Counted from the first letter of the stretch, positions 18,150 through 27,024 are shown. The stretch: 64,000 nucleotides of DNA from an uncultured bacterium (GCA_949292215.1 CASEYW010000193.1:1-64000); one strand, 5' to 3'. Numbers and translations: made by a program. The notes: a model not told the origin generated them from the letters alone.

Positions 18150-19361
18150 ATGAATCGCAGCAAACAATTTCTATCCCTGCTGACCGCCTCCGTGTGCGGG
18201 GGAGTGGCCGCACTGCTTCTGGCTCATGTCTTTTTGAAAGAGGAATCCCGTCCTTCTCCCGCACCAGCTCCGGTTGCGGAGAAAACGGGCGGAAAGGCAA
18301 AGCGTTCAACGGTTCTCCCCGACACCAATGCTGATGCCGGCACACTTCAGTCGCAATTTTCTGAAACGATCTCCCGTTCGATGCCGGCAGTCGTGCTGAT
18401 CACAGCCCAGAAACGCATCGGAGTCGTCAGTCCCTACGCGAATCTTTACAACTACGGACGCAGAAGAATCGATTATATGGAGATTCCTTCCGGACAAGGC
18501 TCCGGATTTTTTATTCGCGAAAACGGCTATATTCTCACGAATCATCATGTAGTGCGCAATCAGGACTCCTTCTGGATCACCACGCACGAAGGAGAGGAGT
18601 ATCCCGCGAAAGTTGTCGGAATTGATCCGCCCACCGATCTTGCGCTCCTGAAAATTGATACGAACCGGAAATTCCCTGTTCTTGAGTTCGCGGATGCGGA
18701 AAGTGTAAAAATCGGTCACTGGGCGATTGCGATCGGAGCGCCGTTCAGTCTTTCGCGCACCGTCACGATCGGAATCGTCTCCAACACCCGCCGCAACGGC
18801 GTGGGAATGAACCTGCATGAAAGTTATGTGCAGACCGATGCCTCCATCAATCCCGGCAACTCCGGCGGCCCGCTTCTGAACATTCAGGGCAAGGTTATCG
18901 GGGTCAACGACTTCATTCTGTCGCCTTCCGGTGGAAACATCGGACTCAGTTTTGCGATCTCCTCGGATATTGCCAAGCAGGTTTCCACGGAACTCATCCG
19001 CAACGGGCATGTCGAACGTCCATGGCTGGGAGCCGTTCTGACGCCGCTCAACCGCAATGCCAGGAAGAAGCTCGGAATCGAACACGGGGTCCTGATCTCG
19101 CAGCTCTTCCGGAGCTCTCCGGCGGCAAAGACTCTCCGTCCCGGAGATATCGTTCTGAAGGCGAATGGACGCAACGTCTCCACGCCATACGATCTCCAAG
19201 GGTGCATCTTCAGTCTTCAGCCAGGTTCAAAATTGAATCTGACAATCCGCCGGGAGGGGAAGACCATCCCCGTCGAACTGACCTTGACGAAGTCCCCGCG
19301 CAACTGGTTTCGCGGCGGAATGAACGCGGACGACGAATCCGTCTACGTTCGCCAGATGTAA
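18150..19361 (+). CDS. HtrA/Deg-family periplasmic serine protease
   Basis: A 403-residue trypsin-like protease. A single N-terminal hydrophobic segment (residues about 10-28) anchors or exports it. The triad is visible: H133 in TNHHVV, D163 in PTDLALLKI and S238 in GNSGGPL. One PDZ domain follows (about 295-385, RPWLGAVLTPL onward), so it resembles DegS in domain number or a short DegQ. It would degrade misfolded envelope proteins. An upstream in-frame ATG at 18084 exists, but the one at 18150 has AAGGA at 9 nt and gives a clean leader. A segment with Tyr-rich LYNYGRRRIDY in the LA loop is a local peculiarity. Confidence 0.93.
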   Translation: MNRSKQFLSLLTASVCGGVAALLLAHVFLKEESRPSPAPAPVAEKTGGKAKRSTVLPDTNADAGTLQSQFSETISRSMPAVVLITAQKRIGVVSPYANLYNYGRRRIDYMEIPSGQGSGFFIRENGYILTNHHVVRNQDSFWITTHEGEEYPAKVVGIDPPTDLALLKIDTNRKFPVLEFADAESVKIGHWAIAIGAPFSLSRTVTIGIVSNTRRNGVGMNLHESYVQTDASINPGNSGGPLLNIQGKVIGVNDFILSPSGGNIGLSFAISSDIAKQVSTELIRNGHVERPWLGAVLTPLNRNARKKLGIEHGVLISQLFRSSPAAKTLRPGDIVLKANGRNVSTPYDLQGCIFSLQPGSKLNLTIRREGKTIPVELTLTKSPRNWFRGGMNADDESVYVRQM

Positions 19362-19403
19362 TTTGCATCCGTTTCCGCCGCAAAGCGTTGCACCGAGGAA
19401 AGT

Positions 19404-20732
19404 TCAGCGGACGTTCACCTGTTTCCAGACGGAGAGCGTCCGCCGGGCAAGTTCCATCATGGAGACTTCCGTTTCACCGATGAAATTCGGTTTGATTGTA
19501 TCGTGCAGTTTCTCCGCCAGACGGCTGGAATCGTTGATGATTCCGACAATGGATCCGACGGTAGCTCCGTTACAGTCCGTATCCAGCCCCGCCATTACAG
19601 CGAGAGCGCAGGAGCGATCAAGATCCAGTTCCCCGTACAGGAGCGCCATCAGAACGATCAGTGCATTGTTAACCGTATGGACCCCGCTCATGTTCTCATA
19701 TCTGGCATCCAGACGGTCCATGAAATCCTCCCAGGAGGGACTCTGTTTTTTCCATTCAAGCGCCTCACGGACTGCCACCGCCAGCTTGCATTGCTCCGGA
19801 ATCTCGGAAAGTCCGATTTCAATCAGTTTGTACGGATCGTGCTCCACAAACGCTGCGGCGATGACAGCAGCAAAAAACATCTCCCCGTAAATACCATTCC
19901 TGGTATGGGTCCAGTGGGCATCGCGCCAGGCGAACTCAGCGGCAAGTTCCGGATTTCCGGCGCAGGCATACGCCCAGCCGTCAGCGCGAATCTGGGCGCC
20001 GATCCACTCCCGATAGGGATTGTTGAAACGGCGGGTAAATTCCGGCGTCACCACAGACGGCTGGGTTCCGTGACGCTGACCGCGCATGTTATAGTTCAGA
20101 ATCGCCTGACGCTCCGCCGTGCAGATCGCATAATACGGCAGATGCGTGTTCCAGGAATTTGCAATGTCGTACCACTGAAACTCCGGACCGAATTTTTCCA
20201 GAACAACCAGTCCCATCAAAGTGTAATGAATATCGTCATCGGGCTCCATGAATGCGATGTTTTCGCGAGTCGAAAGCGGACACCATGTGAACGTGGGATC
20301 ATTCGGTACATAATCGGTTAGTTCCCACGCATTTCTGGAAATCAGATACTCTTTGATCGGCTTGCGCCGTTTCGATTCGACCGGTTTGCCGAGAGCGCAT
20401 CCCACGGAACGGCCGCGCCACGCACCGTGAAACCGTTTTTCCAAATCCGCGTCGGAAAGGGTCAGTTCCAGTTTGCGTACGCCCTGCGGACGCAGGGCAC
20501 GGATCTCATCCAGACCGTTTGGCTCCACCCAGTTATAATCCGGACGTTTCTGCAACTGTTCCAGCCGTTTGTAAATCCGGAGAATGGAATCTGAATACGC
20601 ATCGTGCTCCGAATCGATCATCGCGACTTGTTCCCGGATCTCCTCCGGAATCAGAAATCCTTCATACTCAAGCTGAACCAGTTCCTCTTTCAAAAGCTGG
20701 ATTGGTGTTGTCCATCCTGCAACCGGAAACAT
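19404..20732 (-). CDS. ADP-ribosylglycohydrolase family protein
   Basis: A 442-residue member of the DraG/ARH family, which removes ADP-ribose from proteins or nucleic acids with two Mg ions. The metal-binding pairs are seen as EPDDDIHYT near residue 170 and GLDTDCNGATVG near 385, and the family start FHGAWRGRSVGCALGKPVE is at about residue 110. The first 100 residues are an extra N-terminal segment. I place the start at 20732 because AAGGAGG lies 5 nt upstream, an unusually good site, although the open frame runs 45 codons further. The target is unknown; many such proteins in this phylum are sugar- or nucleoside-linked. Confidence 0.88.
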   Translation of the reverse strand: MFPVAGWTTPIQLLKEELVQLEYEGFLIPEEIREQVAMIDSEHDAYSDSILRIYKRLEQLQKRPDYNWVEPNGLDEIRALRPQGVRKLELTLSDADLEKRFHGAWRGRSVGCALGKPVESKRRKPIKEYLISRNAWELTDYVPNDPTFTWCPLSTRENIAFMEPDDDIHYTLMGLVVLEKFGPEFQWYDIANSWNTHLPYYAICTAERQAILNYNMRGQRHGTQPSVVTPEFTRRFNNPYREWIGAQIRADGWAYACAGNPELAAEFAWRDAHWTHTRNGIYGEMFFAAVIAAAFVEHDPYKLIEIGLSEIPEQCKLAVAVREALEWKKQSPSWEDFMDRLDARYENMSGVHTVNNALIVLMALLYGELDLDRSCALAVMAGLDTDCNGATVGSIVGIINDSSRLAEKLHDTIKPNFIGETEVSMMELARRTLSVWKQVNVR

Positions 20733-20860
20733 AAAAACCTCCTTACTTTTGGTTTGTTTCCTACTAGTATAGCAGGAAATCTTCGGAAAATCTTCCTGAA
20801 AAAAGCCATTTTCAGAGCAAAAAACACCATTTTTCTCTCTAAAAAAAATTGCTTCCGGGC

Positions 20861-20888
20861 TTGACATTTCCGGAAACGGGAATATAGT
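20861..20888 (+). promoter_or_regulatory. Promoter of marR-thiG-thiH
   Basis: A perfect TTGACA (20861-20866) and TATAGT (20883-20888) have a 16-bp spacer, 36 bp before the MarR ATG. Confidence 0.75.
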
Positions 20889-20901
20889 TAGCTTTCTAAC
20901 T
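20886..20901. promoter_or_regulatory. Candidate MarR operator
   Basis: AGTTAG (20886-20891) and CTAACT (20896-20901) form a perfect inverted repeat with a 4-nt spacer, overlapping the -10 box and the start point. This is the position expected for MarR autorepression. Confidence 0.6.
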
Positions 20902-20923
20902 GTTTCAGAAAGTCTTCCGGAAA

Positions 20924-21385
20924 ATGAGAGTGGAACAATCTTTGCATTTCATGCTGCTGAAAGCGGAGGCGGCACTGGCAAAACAACTTTATCAGACCCT
21001 TGCCGAAATCGAGCTCTCGCCCGGACAGCCGAAACTGCTGGACTACCTGTGCGAACACGATGGCTGCATCCAGAAAGAGCTTGCCTCTGTCTGTGAAGTG
21101 GAATCGGCAACCATCACCAGACTTCTGGCACGCATGGAAAGTACCGGACTCATCGAACGCAGGACTTCCCATTCAGACAAACGGTCGGTCAGCGTCTTTC
21201 TGACGGAAAAAGGCCGACATGCCGGAACCATCGTCCGGGAACGGTTCGCAGGAATCGAAGCCGGCGCGTTCGCGGGACTCGACGGGAAAGACCGAAAGCT
21301 CTTCCTGGAACTTCTTTGTAAAATCTATGACAACCTCTCGCACCGGAAACCCCAATCCGGACGATGCCGCAAATATCATCATTAA
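20924..21385 (+). CDS. MarR-family transcriptional regulator
   Basis: A 153-residue winged-helix dimer protein. The DNA-binding core runs from about 35 to 95: LDYLCEHDGCIQKELA, the recognition helix EVESATITRLLARMESTGL and the wing ERRTSHSDKRSVSVFLT, which is classical MarR. The start lacks a good Shine-Dalgarno sequence. It heads an operon with thiG (18 nt later) and thiH, and an inverted repeat overlaps its own promoter, so it likely represses itself and the thiazole genes. The effector is unknown; MarR proteins commonly respond to phenolics, oxidants or metals. Confidence 0.92.
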   Translation: MRVEQSLHFMLLKAEAALAKQLYQTLAEIELSPGQPKLLDYLCEHDGCIQKELASVCEVESATITRLLARMESTGLIERRTSHSDKRSVSVFLTEKGRHAGTIVRERFAGIEAGAFAGLDGKDRKLFLELLCKIYDNLSHRKPQSGRCRKYHH

Positions 21386-21404
21386 CAGAAAGGACCGAGC
21401 CACC

Positions 21405-22178
21405 ATGAAACCGTTGCTCATCGGCGGAACCGAATTCAAATCAAGACTTTTCCTCGGAACGGGGAAATTCTCTTCCAACGAGGAAATGAAAAAAGCGATC
21501 CTCGCTTCCGGAACGGAACTAGTTACGGTTGCTCTGCGCCGTGTCAGCACCCAGCCCGGCAGCAAGGATGACAATCTTCTCGACGCCATCCCCTCCAACG
21601 TGAAAGTCATGCTCAACACCAGCGGAGCCAGAACCGCGGAGGACGCCGTCAAAATCGCCAGGATCGCCAAAGCCGCCGGCTATGACTGGATCAAACTCGA
21701 AATCCATCCCGATCCGAACTATCTCCTGCCGGACCCGATCGAGACCTTCAAGGCCGCGGAAGAACTCGTCCGCATGGGCTTTACCGTTCTGCCCTACATC
21801 AACGCCGATCCCGTGCTGGCGAAGCGTCTGGAAGACGTCGGAGTTGCGGCGGTCATGCCGCTCGGTTCTCCCATCGGCAGCAATCAGGGAATCAGAACGG
21901 AAGCCATGCTCCGGATCATCATTGAGCAGGCAAACGTGCCTGTGGTGGTTGATGCCGGACTCGGCCTGCCTTCCCATGCGGGACAGGCGATCGAACTGGG
22001 CGCCGATGCCGTTCTTGTCAACAGTGCAATTGCCGCGGCCCAGAATCCCTGCGCCATGGCAGAGGCATTCGCATCCGCAGTAGCAGCTTCCGAAAAAGCA
22101 ATCAAGGCGGGTCCGGCAGCGGTACTCAGCAATGCAAGCGCATCCTCTCCTTCGGATCTGTTCAATGAGGTGATCTGA
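21405..22178 (+). CDS. thiG: Thiazole synthase
   Basis: A 257-residue (beta/alpha)8 enzyme that builds the thiazole phosphate of thiamine from deoxyxylulose 5-phosphate, dehydroglycine and ThiS thiocarboxylate. The family start LLIGGTEFKSRLFLGTGKF, the Schiff-base K97 in WIKLEIHPD and the phosphate-binding GSPIGSNQG and DAGLGLPSHAG loops are all present. An open frame extends 62 codons into the MarR gene, but AAAGGA 9 nt before the ATG at 21405 and the conserved start settle it. thiH follows by 1 nt. thiS, thiF and thiE are not nearby. Confidence 0.96.
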   Translation: MKPLLIGGTEFKSRLFLGTGKFSSNEEMKKAILASGTELVTVALRRVSTQPGSKDDNLLDAIPSNVKVMLNTSGARTAEDAVKIARIAKAAGYDWIKLEIHPDPNYLLPDPIETFKAAEELVRMGFTVLPYINADPVLAKRLEDVGVAAVMPLGSPIGSNQGIRTEAMLRIIIEQANVPVVVDAGLGLPSHAGQAIELGADAVLVNSAIAAAQNPCAMAEAFASAVAASEKAIKAGPAAVLSNASASSPSDLFNEVI

Positions 22179-22179
22179 A

Positions 22180-23295
22180 ATGAAAATGCTCCCCTATTCC
22201 AAGTACACAGCGGAGGAACTGGACTCCTATATCAACAATGTGACGCAGGAAAAAGTCAAGGCGTCGCTGCTCCGCCGGAACCCGCAGTTTGTCGACTTTC
22301 TTCACTTCATTTCGCCTGCGGCGGCAGACCTCATCCCGGAAATGACTCCATACGCGGCGGCAATCAAGCGCCGCTATTTCGGCAACACGATCCGCATGTT
22401 CGCCCCCCTTTACATCTCGAACTTCTGCATCAACAACTGCGTCTATTGCGGCTTCCGGAAATCGTTCCAGTACGAACGCAGACGCCTCAGCTTTGATGAA
22501 GTCATGAACGAGGCACGGATCATTCACGAGATGGGACACGACAGTCTCCTGCTGATCACCGGAGAGGACCCCAAAATCTCTCCTGATTTCACGGCTGACT
22601 GCATTCGGGAACTCAAGCACAAATTTGACTACATCAACATCGAATACTATCCGATGCGCGAGCCCGATTACCGCAAACTCTTCGAAGCGGGATGCCACGG
22701 ACTCACCATTTTCCAGGAGACGTATGATCCTGAACTCTATCCGAGTCTGCATCCCTCCGGGCCGAAAGCGGACTACCATTTCCGCCTGAACGCTCTGGCG
22801 GAGGGCGGACGCGCCGGATTCTACAATCTCGGCATGGGAGCGCTCCTCGGACTCAATCCGAACTGGCGCATCGAAGCGACGAACCTCGCAATCCACGGGA
22901 TGTGGATCCGCAAAAACTTCTGGAAAAGCCATATTCAGTTCTCCTTCCCCCGGATCACGCCAACCAAATGGGGATTCAACGTGCCGGCACCAATCACTCA
23001 GGATAATCTTGAACAGATGATCCTTGCGTTCCGCCTCTTCTTTCACGAAGCAGACCTGATCCTCTCCACGCGGGAAACGCTGGAGTTCCGACTGCACATG
23101 GCGGAAAGCTGCCTGAGTCACATGAGCGCTGCATCGCAGGTCAATCCCGGAGGGTATCAGGACCATCTCGACGGAAAGTCTCTCGGTCAGTTCAAAATGC
23201 ACGACGAATCCTCTGTGGAAACCGTTGCCGCCGGACTCCGTTCACATGGACTCGAACCGGTCTTCAAAGACTGGGATATGAGTTTTGCCGGATAA
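22180..23295 (+). CDS. thiH: 2-iminoacetate synthase
   Basis: A 371-residue radical SAM enzyme that cleaves tyrosine to give dehydroglycine for ThiG. The [4Fe-4S] cluster motif C83-x3-C87-x2-C90 is in NFCINNCVYC, followed by the C-terminal region typical of ThiH/BATS proteins (HMAESCLSHMSAAS, VNPGGY). It uses the anaerobic route, which fits an obligate anaerobe. It directly follows thiG and probably forms a complex with it. HydG (CO/CN ligand synthesis) is related but has a longer C-terminus with a second cluster motif, absent here. Confidence 0.94.
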   Translation: MKMLPYSKYTAEELDSYINNVTQEKVKASLLRRNPQFVDFLHFISPAAADLIPEMTPYAAAIKRRYFGNTIRMFAPLYISNFCINNCVYCGFRKSFQYERRRLSFDEVMNEARIIHEMGHDSLLLITGEDPKISPDFTADCIRELKHKFDYINIEYYPMREPDYRKLFEAGCHGLTIFQETYDPELYPSLHPSGPKADYHFRLNALAEGGRAGFYNLGMGALLGLNPNWRIEATNLAIHGMWIRKNFWKSHIQFSFPRITPTKWGFNVPAPITQDNLEQMILAFRLFFHEADLILSTRETLEFRLHMAESCLSHMSAASQVNPGGYQDHLDGKSLGQFKMHDESSVETVAAGLRSHGLEPVFKDWDMSFAG

Positions 23296-23320
23296 CTTTC
23301 CGCTCCCCGATCCGCGAACC

Positions 23321-23377
23321 AACGGCCGGGAGAGTGTTCCTCCCGGAGAAAAAAACTCTCCGCACCTCCCGGCCGTT
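23321..23377 (+). terminator. Terminator after thiH
   Basis: A perfect 12-bp arm (23321-23332, AACGGCCGGGAG) pairs with 23366-23377 and is followed by TGATTTTT. The 33-nt loop can itself fold (23345-23349 with 23357-23361). It separates the thi operon from recX. Confidence 0.75.
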
Positions 23378-23432
23378 TGATTTTTCCCAAAGGAAATGTA
23401 GGTTATCCATAGCCGGAACCAAAGGAAACACC

Positions 23433-23939
23433 ATGCCGCAGACACCGAAGACACCGATGGAAACAGCCGTCATGCTGCTGACCAGGCAGCCTATGTCGCG
23501 TCTGGCGCTCAAGCGCAAACTGCATGACAAAGGCTTCTCCTGGAAAGATTCAGAAGAAACCGTCTCGGAATGCGAACGCTACGGATACATCAATGACAAA
23601 CTCGTTGCGGAAGCCAAAGTCGCTCTGATGCGCGACAGAGGCGACGGAGCCAAAAAAATCAAACTCCATCTCCGTCTGAAAGGGTTCGAAAAAGAGACCA
23701 TCGACGACGCATTCAAATCCGATGACAGGAACTCGGAACGCGATGAAATCTCCATCGCTCTGACCCTGCTCCAACGGAAAAAACCCTCTTTCGACCGGGA
23801 ATCCGACCGAATCCGAAAAAAAACCAAAGCCCTCCGGATTCTCGCGGCAAAAGGCTTCTCCGCCAGCGTCTCCTACGAAGCCCTCGGACGCTTTTTCGGC
23901 GATCACGAATCCGACTTCCCGGAAGACGACTCCCAATGA
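23433..23939 (+). CDS. recX: RecX-family regulatory protein
   Basis: A 168-residue helical protein of the RecX family, which limits RecA filament growth. It shows the three-helix repeats of the family: an LALKRKLHDKGFSW repeat, a YGYINDKLVAEA repeat, KLHLRLKGFEKETI and the C-terminal RILAAKGFSASVSYEALG repeat. AAAGGA precedes the ATG at 23433. No recA is adjacent. The last four bases (ATGA) overlap the start of the binding-lipoprotein gene, so the two are translationally coupled, an odd pairing. Confidence 0.85.
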   Translation: MPQTPKTPMETAVMLLTRQPMSRLALKRKLHDKGFSWKDSEETVSECERYGYINDKLVAEAKVALMRDRGDGAKKIKLHLRLKGFEKETIDDAFKSDDRNSERDEISIALTLLQRKKPSFDRESDRIRKKTKALRILAAKGFSASVSYEALGRFFGDHESDFPEDDSQ

Positions 23940-25735
23940 AACATCTGTTCCCGCTCCTCAGTCTTCTTGCCATTCTTCTCCTTCCGGGCTGTTCCGGCGA
24001 TTTCGCACCGGAAACGAAATCGAGGGTCCTGCACACCTGCCTGAACAAAATTCTGGCGACTCTTGATCCTGCTCTGGCCGCAGATACCGCCTGCCAGTAC
24101 ATGACAGCAGCCTTTTACGACACACCCCTTCAATACTCCTTCACCGCCAGGCCGTACAAACTGGAACCCTCCATGCTCGCCGAGCTGCCGGAGATCCGAA
24201 ACGGATCAACCGTCTTTCTCTGCCGCCTGCGCGACGATCTCTATTTTCAGCCGGGCGAATGTTTTCCAGGAAAACACAGAGAAGAACGGAAAATCACCTC
24301 AAAAGATGTCGTGTTCTCCATCCTCCGACTTGCAGATTCCCGCCTGAAATCCAGCGGATACTGGCTCATCCGCGGCAAAGTGAAGGGAATCGAAACATTC
24401 CGCGAACGGACCGGCAACGCTCCCCCGGGCGACCTCTCGCCTTATGATTCCGGCTGCGAAGGTTTGAAAATCCTCGACGACCACCGCTTCTCCATCACCC
24501 TGAACGCTCCCGATCCGCGGTTCATCTACGCTCTTGCCATGCCATACTTCTCCGTCGTTTCCCGAAAAGCCGTGGAGCACTGGGGCGATAAATTTGCGGA
24601 TCATCCTGTCGGCTCCGGACCGTTCATTCTGACTTCATGGAAAAAGGACTACCAGATCCGGATGAAACGCAATCCGGAATACCGACCGGAATATTTCCCC
24701 GCCGCGGAACAGGAATCCGACAGAACACGATCGCTTCCGCTGCTGGATGAAATCGTCTGCAGCTTCATCAAACAGCCGCTCGCAGGATGGCTGCTGTTTC
24801 TGCAGGGAGAACTGGATTTTTATGTACTGGACGGCGAGAATTTTGCCGCGGTCGTCAATGAAAAACTTGAACTGGCGCCATCGCTGGTCAAGCGCGGAAT
24901 CACGCTGAGCCGCACACCGGAATTTCAGACGAACTACATCGGATTCAATTTCACAGATCCGCTCCTCGGTCAAAACGAAAATCTCCGCAAAGCGCTTTCC
25001 CTCGCCTTCGACAAGCAGAAACGCCTGACCTTCTTCAGCGGACGGATCGAACCGGCATACGGTCCCGTTCCGCCCGGAGCCGACGCATATCTGGACAAAC
25101 CGGAACCCTTCGGCGAAAAAAATATTCCTCTTGCCAGAAAATATCTGGAGCTGGCCGGCTATCCTGGAGGAATCGATCCTGCGACAGGAAAACCGCTGGA
25201 ACTCTCTTTCGATCAGGCAGGCAGCGACTCCTTCTATCGCCAGACCGCCGAACTGCTGGCAATCGACCTGCTGGAAATCGGCATCAAACTCCGTCCGGAA
25301 TTCAACAACCGCGCGCGTTTCCTCCAGAAACTCGCACAGGGACAAACCCAGATGTTCCGTCTCTCCTGGACCGGAGACTATCCGGATGCGGAAAATTTCC
25401 TTCAGCTTTTCTACGGTCCGAATGCAGGTTCCAGCAACCGTGTCTGCTGCTCGTTTCCTGAATTCGACCGAATGTACCGGGAAATCCGCGAAATGCCGGA
25501 TTCTCCGGAACGGAAGAAAAAATATGAAACGATGGCAAAATGGATTACCGGAAAATGTCCCTGGATCTTCGAAAGTCATCCCGTTTCATTTCTGTTGAAA
25601 CACGGCTGGCTGGAGAACTACCGTCCGCACGACTTCGCGTTCAACCGCTGGAAGTACCTCTCGGTCGATTCTCCGGACAGAACCAGAAAAAAAACAGCAT
25701 TCACGCCTCTCAGCATGAGTGAACTGCGGAAATAA
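23936..25735 (+). CDS. Extracellular solute-binding lipoprotein, family 5 (peptide/oligosaccharide type)
   Basis: A 599-residue substrate-binding lipoprotein. The signal peptide ends in the lipobox LLPGC (C19). Family-5 features are the LDPALAADTACQYM start, KDVVFSILRLADSRLKSSGYW, YFSVVSRKAVE and VGSGPFILTSW, and the C-terminal hinge part (NLRKALSLAFDKQK, RLSWTGDYPDAENFL). It would capture peptides or oligosaccharides for an ABC importer; no permease or ATPase genes follow, so it is an orphan or works with components elsewhere. It overlaps recX by 4 nt. Confidence 0.9.
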   Translation: MKHLFPLLSLLAILLLPGCSGDFAPETKSRVLHTCLNKILATLDPALAADTACQYMTAAFYDTPLQYSFTARPYKLEPSMLAELPEIRNGSTVFLCRLRDDLYFQPGECFPGKHREERKITSKDVVFSILRLADSRLKSSGYWLIRGKVKGIETFRERTGNAPPGDLSPYDSGCEGLKILDDHRFSITLNAPDPRFIYALAMPYFSVVSRKAVEHWGDKFADHPVGSGPFILTSWKKDYQIRMKRNPEYRPEYFPAAEQESDRTRSLPLLDEIVCSFIKQPLAGWLLFLQGELDFYVLDGENFAAVVNEKLELAPSLVKRGITLSRTPEFQTNYIGFNFTDPLLGQNENLRKALSLAFDKQKRLTFFSGRIEPAYGPVPPGADAYLDKPEPFGEKNIPLARKYLELAGYPGGIDPATGKPLELSFDQAGSDSFYRQTAELLAIDLLEIGIKLRPEFNNRARFLQKLAQGQTQMFRLSWTGDYPDAENFLQLFYGPNAGSSNRVCCSFPEFDRMYREIREMPDSPERKKKYETMAKWITGKCPWIFESHPVSFLLKHGWLENYRPHDFAFNRWKYLSVDSPDRTRKKTAFTPLSMSELRK

Positions 25736-25767
25736 CAGCCCCCAGCAAATCAGGAAGGAAACCGAAC

Positions 25768-26082
25768 ATGTACGCTGAAAAAATGGAAACCATCAAAGAA
25801 CGCATCCGGACCTCCCGGATGAGACCGGAACGAAAAACAGAGGTTCTGCATCTGCTGGACGAACTTTCCAGAGAAATAGAGTCTCTGCCTTCCAACTCCC
25901 GCAAAGAGGCGGATCGGCTCGTCGAACTTGCCAACAAGTCCACAAAAGCGGGAATCGACGATACCGAGAATTATCCGCTCAAGGAACTGGAGGCATCCAT
26001 CAAGGAGTTTGAGGTCAACTATCCGGCTCTGGTCCGCATCATCAACCGAATCTGCATGACGTTTGCAAACATCGGAGTCTGA
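25768..26082 (+). CDS. DUF4404 family small protein
   Basis: A 104-residue, mostly helical and charged protein. The C-terminal segment (EFEVNYPALVRIINRICMTFANIGV, here given in outline: acidic helix, NYPAL turn, final ANIG) is what defines DUF4404. There is no signal peptide. Function is unknown in the family. AGGAAGG lies about 10 nt before the ATG. It closes the recX/binding-protein transcript and is followed by a strong terminator. Confidence 0.75.
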   Translation: MYAEKMETIKERIRTSRMRPERKTEVLHLLDELSREIESLPSNSRKEADRLVELANKSTKAGIDDTENYPLKELEASIKEFEVNYPALVRIINRICMTFANIGV

Positions 26083-26127
26083 CGGGTCCCTTTCCCGCAG
26101 CCGGCGGAAATCCGCAGCAGCAACAAT

Positions 26128-26169
26128 AAAAAAACCGTCCCCGCCGCTTTGCGCAGGGGACGGTTTTTT
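26128..26169. terminator. Strong bidirectional terminator
   Basis: CCGTCCCC (26135-26142) pairs with GGGGACGG (26156-26163), flanked by seven A and six T. It serves both the DUF4404 gene and the oppositely oriented lipoprotein genes. Confidence 0.92.
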
Positions 26170-26204
26170 CTATGGACGAATCTTCTCCGTCCGGAGGATT
26201 CAGT

Positions 26205-26585
26205 TCAACGAACCGCGTTACCCGACATATTGATGGAGCGGGAATAGAAAATCAATCCGCCTTCATAATACTGCGACGCGATGTTCAAAGTCTGCGAAGC
26301 CTTCAGATCCTTGCTCTTTTTCGTCAAAACAGGAAGCATGGATTCGACATTGACGGTATCCGTGAACAGGGCAATACTGCCCGGAGCCTCGGTGGAACCG
26401 GTCAGCAGAGGAATTGTAAACAGGTAAATCCCCCAGTTCTGCGCATTGATGTGGGCAACAGGTGTGCCGCTGTAGCTGATTTTTTCACCGTTCAGATTCG
26501 GATTCTGGACGGCTTCAACACTGACGCAGCCGACAAAAAGCATGGCGGCGGCAAAAACGGAAGCGAGAAGCATTATCTTTTTCAT
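26205..26585 (-). CDS. Small lipoprotein, duplicated pair member 2
   Basis: A 126-residue predicted lipoprotein: basic start, hydrophobic stretch and lipobox LFVGC with C20. The mature part shares a pattern with the gene just upstream (26629-27024): an SGTPVAHI element, GIYLF-IP-L-TGS, a TKKSKDLKASQT motif and the C-terminal SGNAVR. This is a tandem duplication. I do not recognise a family of known function; a surface or periplasmic envelope role is likely. The start at 26585 has AGGGA about 9 nt upstream; a longer open frame reaching 26705 lacks support. Confidence 0.78.
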   Translation of the reverse strand: MKKIMLLASVFAAAMLFVGCVSVEAVQNPNLNGEKISYSGTPVAHINAQNWGIYLFTIPLLTGSTEAPGSIALFTDTVNVESMLPVLTKKSKDLKASQTLNIASQYYEGGLIFYSRSINMSGNAVR

Positions 26586-26628
26586 TTTGAATTTCCCTGA
26601 ATTAAAGATTCTCTTGGTTTTCACGGAC

Positions 26629-27024
26629 TCAGCGGACCGCATTGCCGGAAACAGTAACCGTGCGCCAGTAGAAAATATACGGGAACGGAACCGGAATTGT
26701 TGCACTGCTGGCAGAGGAAACGAGATCGATGGTACGAGAGGCTTTCAAGCTCTTGCTCTTCTTCGTAATCATGTTCGTCACAGCGGAAACATTGCAGGAA
26801 TCTTCGTTAAACGCAATCGTTCCCGGATCCACGGCGGACCCTGTGAAAATCGGAATCCACAACAGATACAATCCACTGGTATACCCGCTGACATGGGCAA
26901 CTCCAGTTCCGGATGCTGTGATTTTCTGGCCGTTGAACGCATTGCTGGACTGCAAGGAGGAACAGCCCGTGAACAGTGCGGCGGCTCCGGCCATGACGAG
27001 CAGGAGCATGAGTTTCTTCTTCAT
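26629..27024 (-). CDS. Small lipoprotein, duplicated pair member 1
   Basis: A 131-residue predicted lipoprotein with signal peptide and lipobox LFTGC (C21). After a serine-rich linker it carries the same elements as its neighbour: SGTGVAHV, GLYLLWIPIFTGS, TKKSKSLKASRT and a final SGNAVR. The two genes are 43 nt apart and co-oriented, and a promoter lies about 85 bp upstream of this one. Function unknown. The conserved aromatic/IP motif suggests a small beta-rich domain (inference). Confidence 0.78.
   Translation of the reverse strand: MKKKLMLLLVMAGAAALFTGCSSLQSSNAFNGQKITASGTGVAHVSGYTSGLYLLWIPIFTGSAVDPGTIAFNEDSCNVSAVTNMITKKSKSLKASRTIDLVSSASSATIPVPFPYIFYWRTVTVSGNAVR

Noticed and set aside
20733..20923. 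TPP riboswitch before marR-thiG
   Set aside because: The gap shows a promoter and palindrome but none of the conserved thi-box segments such as CTGAGA with its partner stem.
22180..23295. HydG rather than ThiH
   Set aside because: It is about 100 residues too short at the C-terminus for the second cluster site of HydG and follows thiG by 1 nt.
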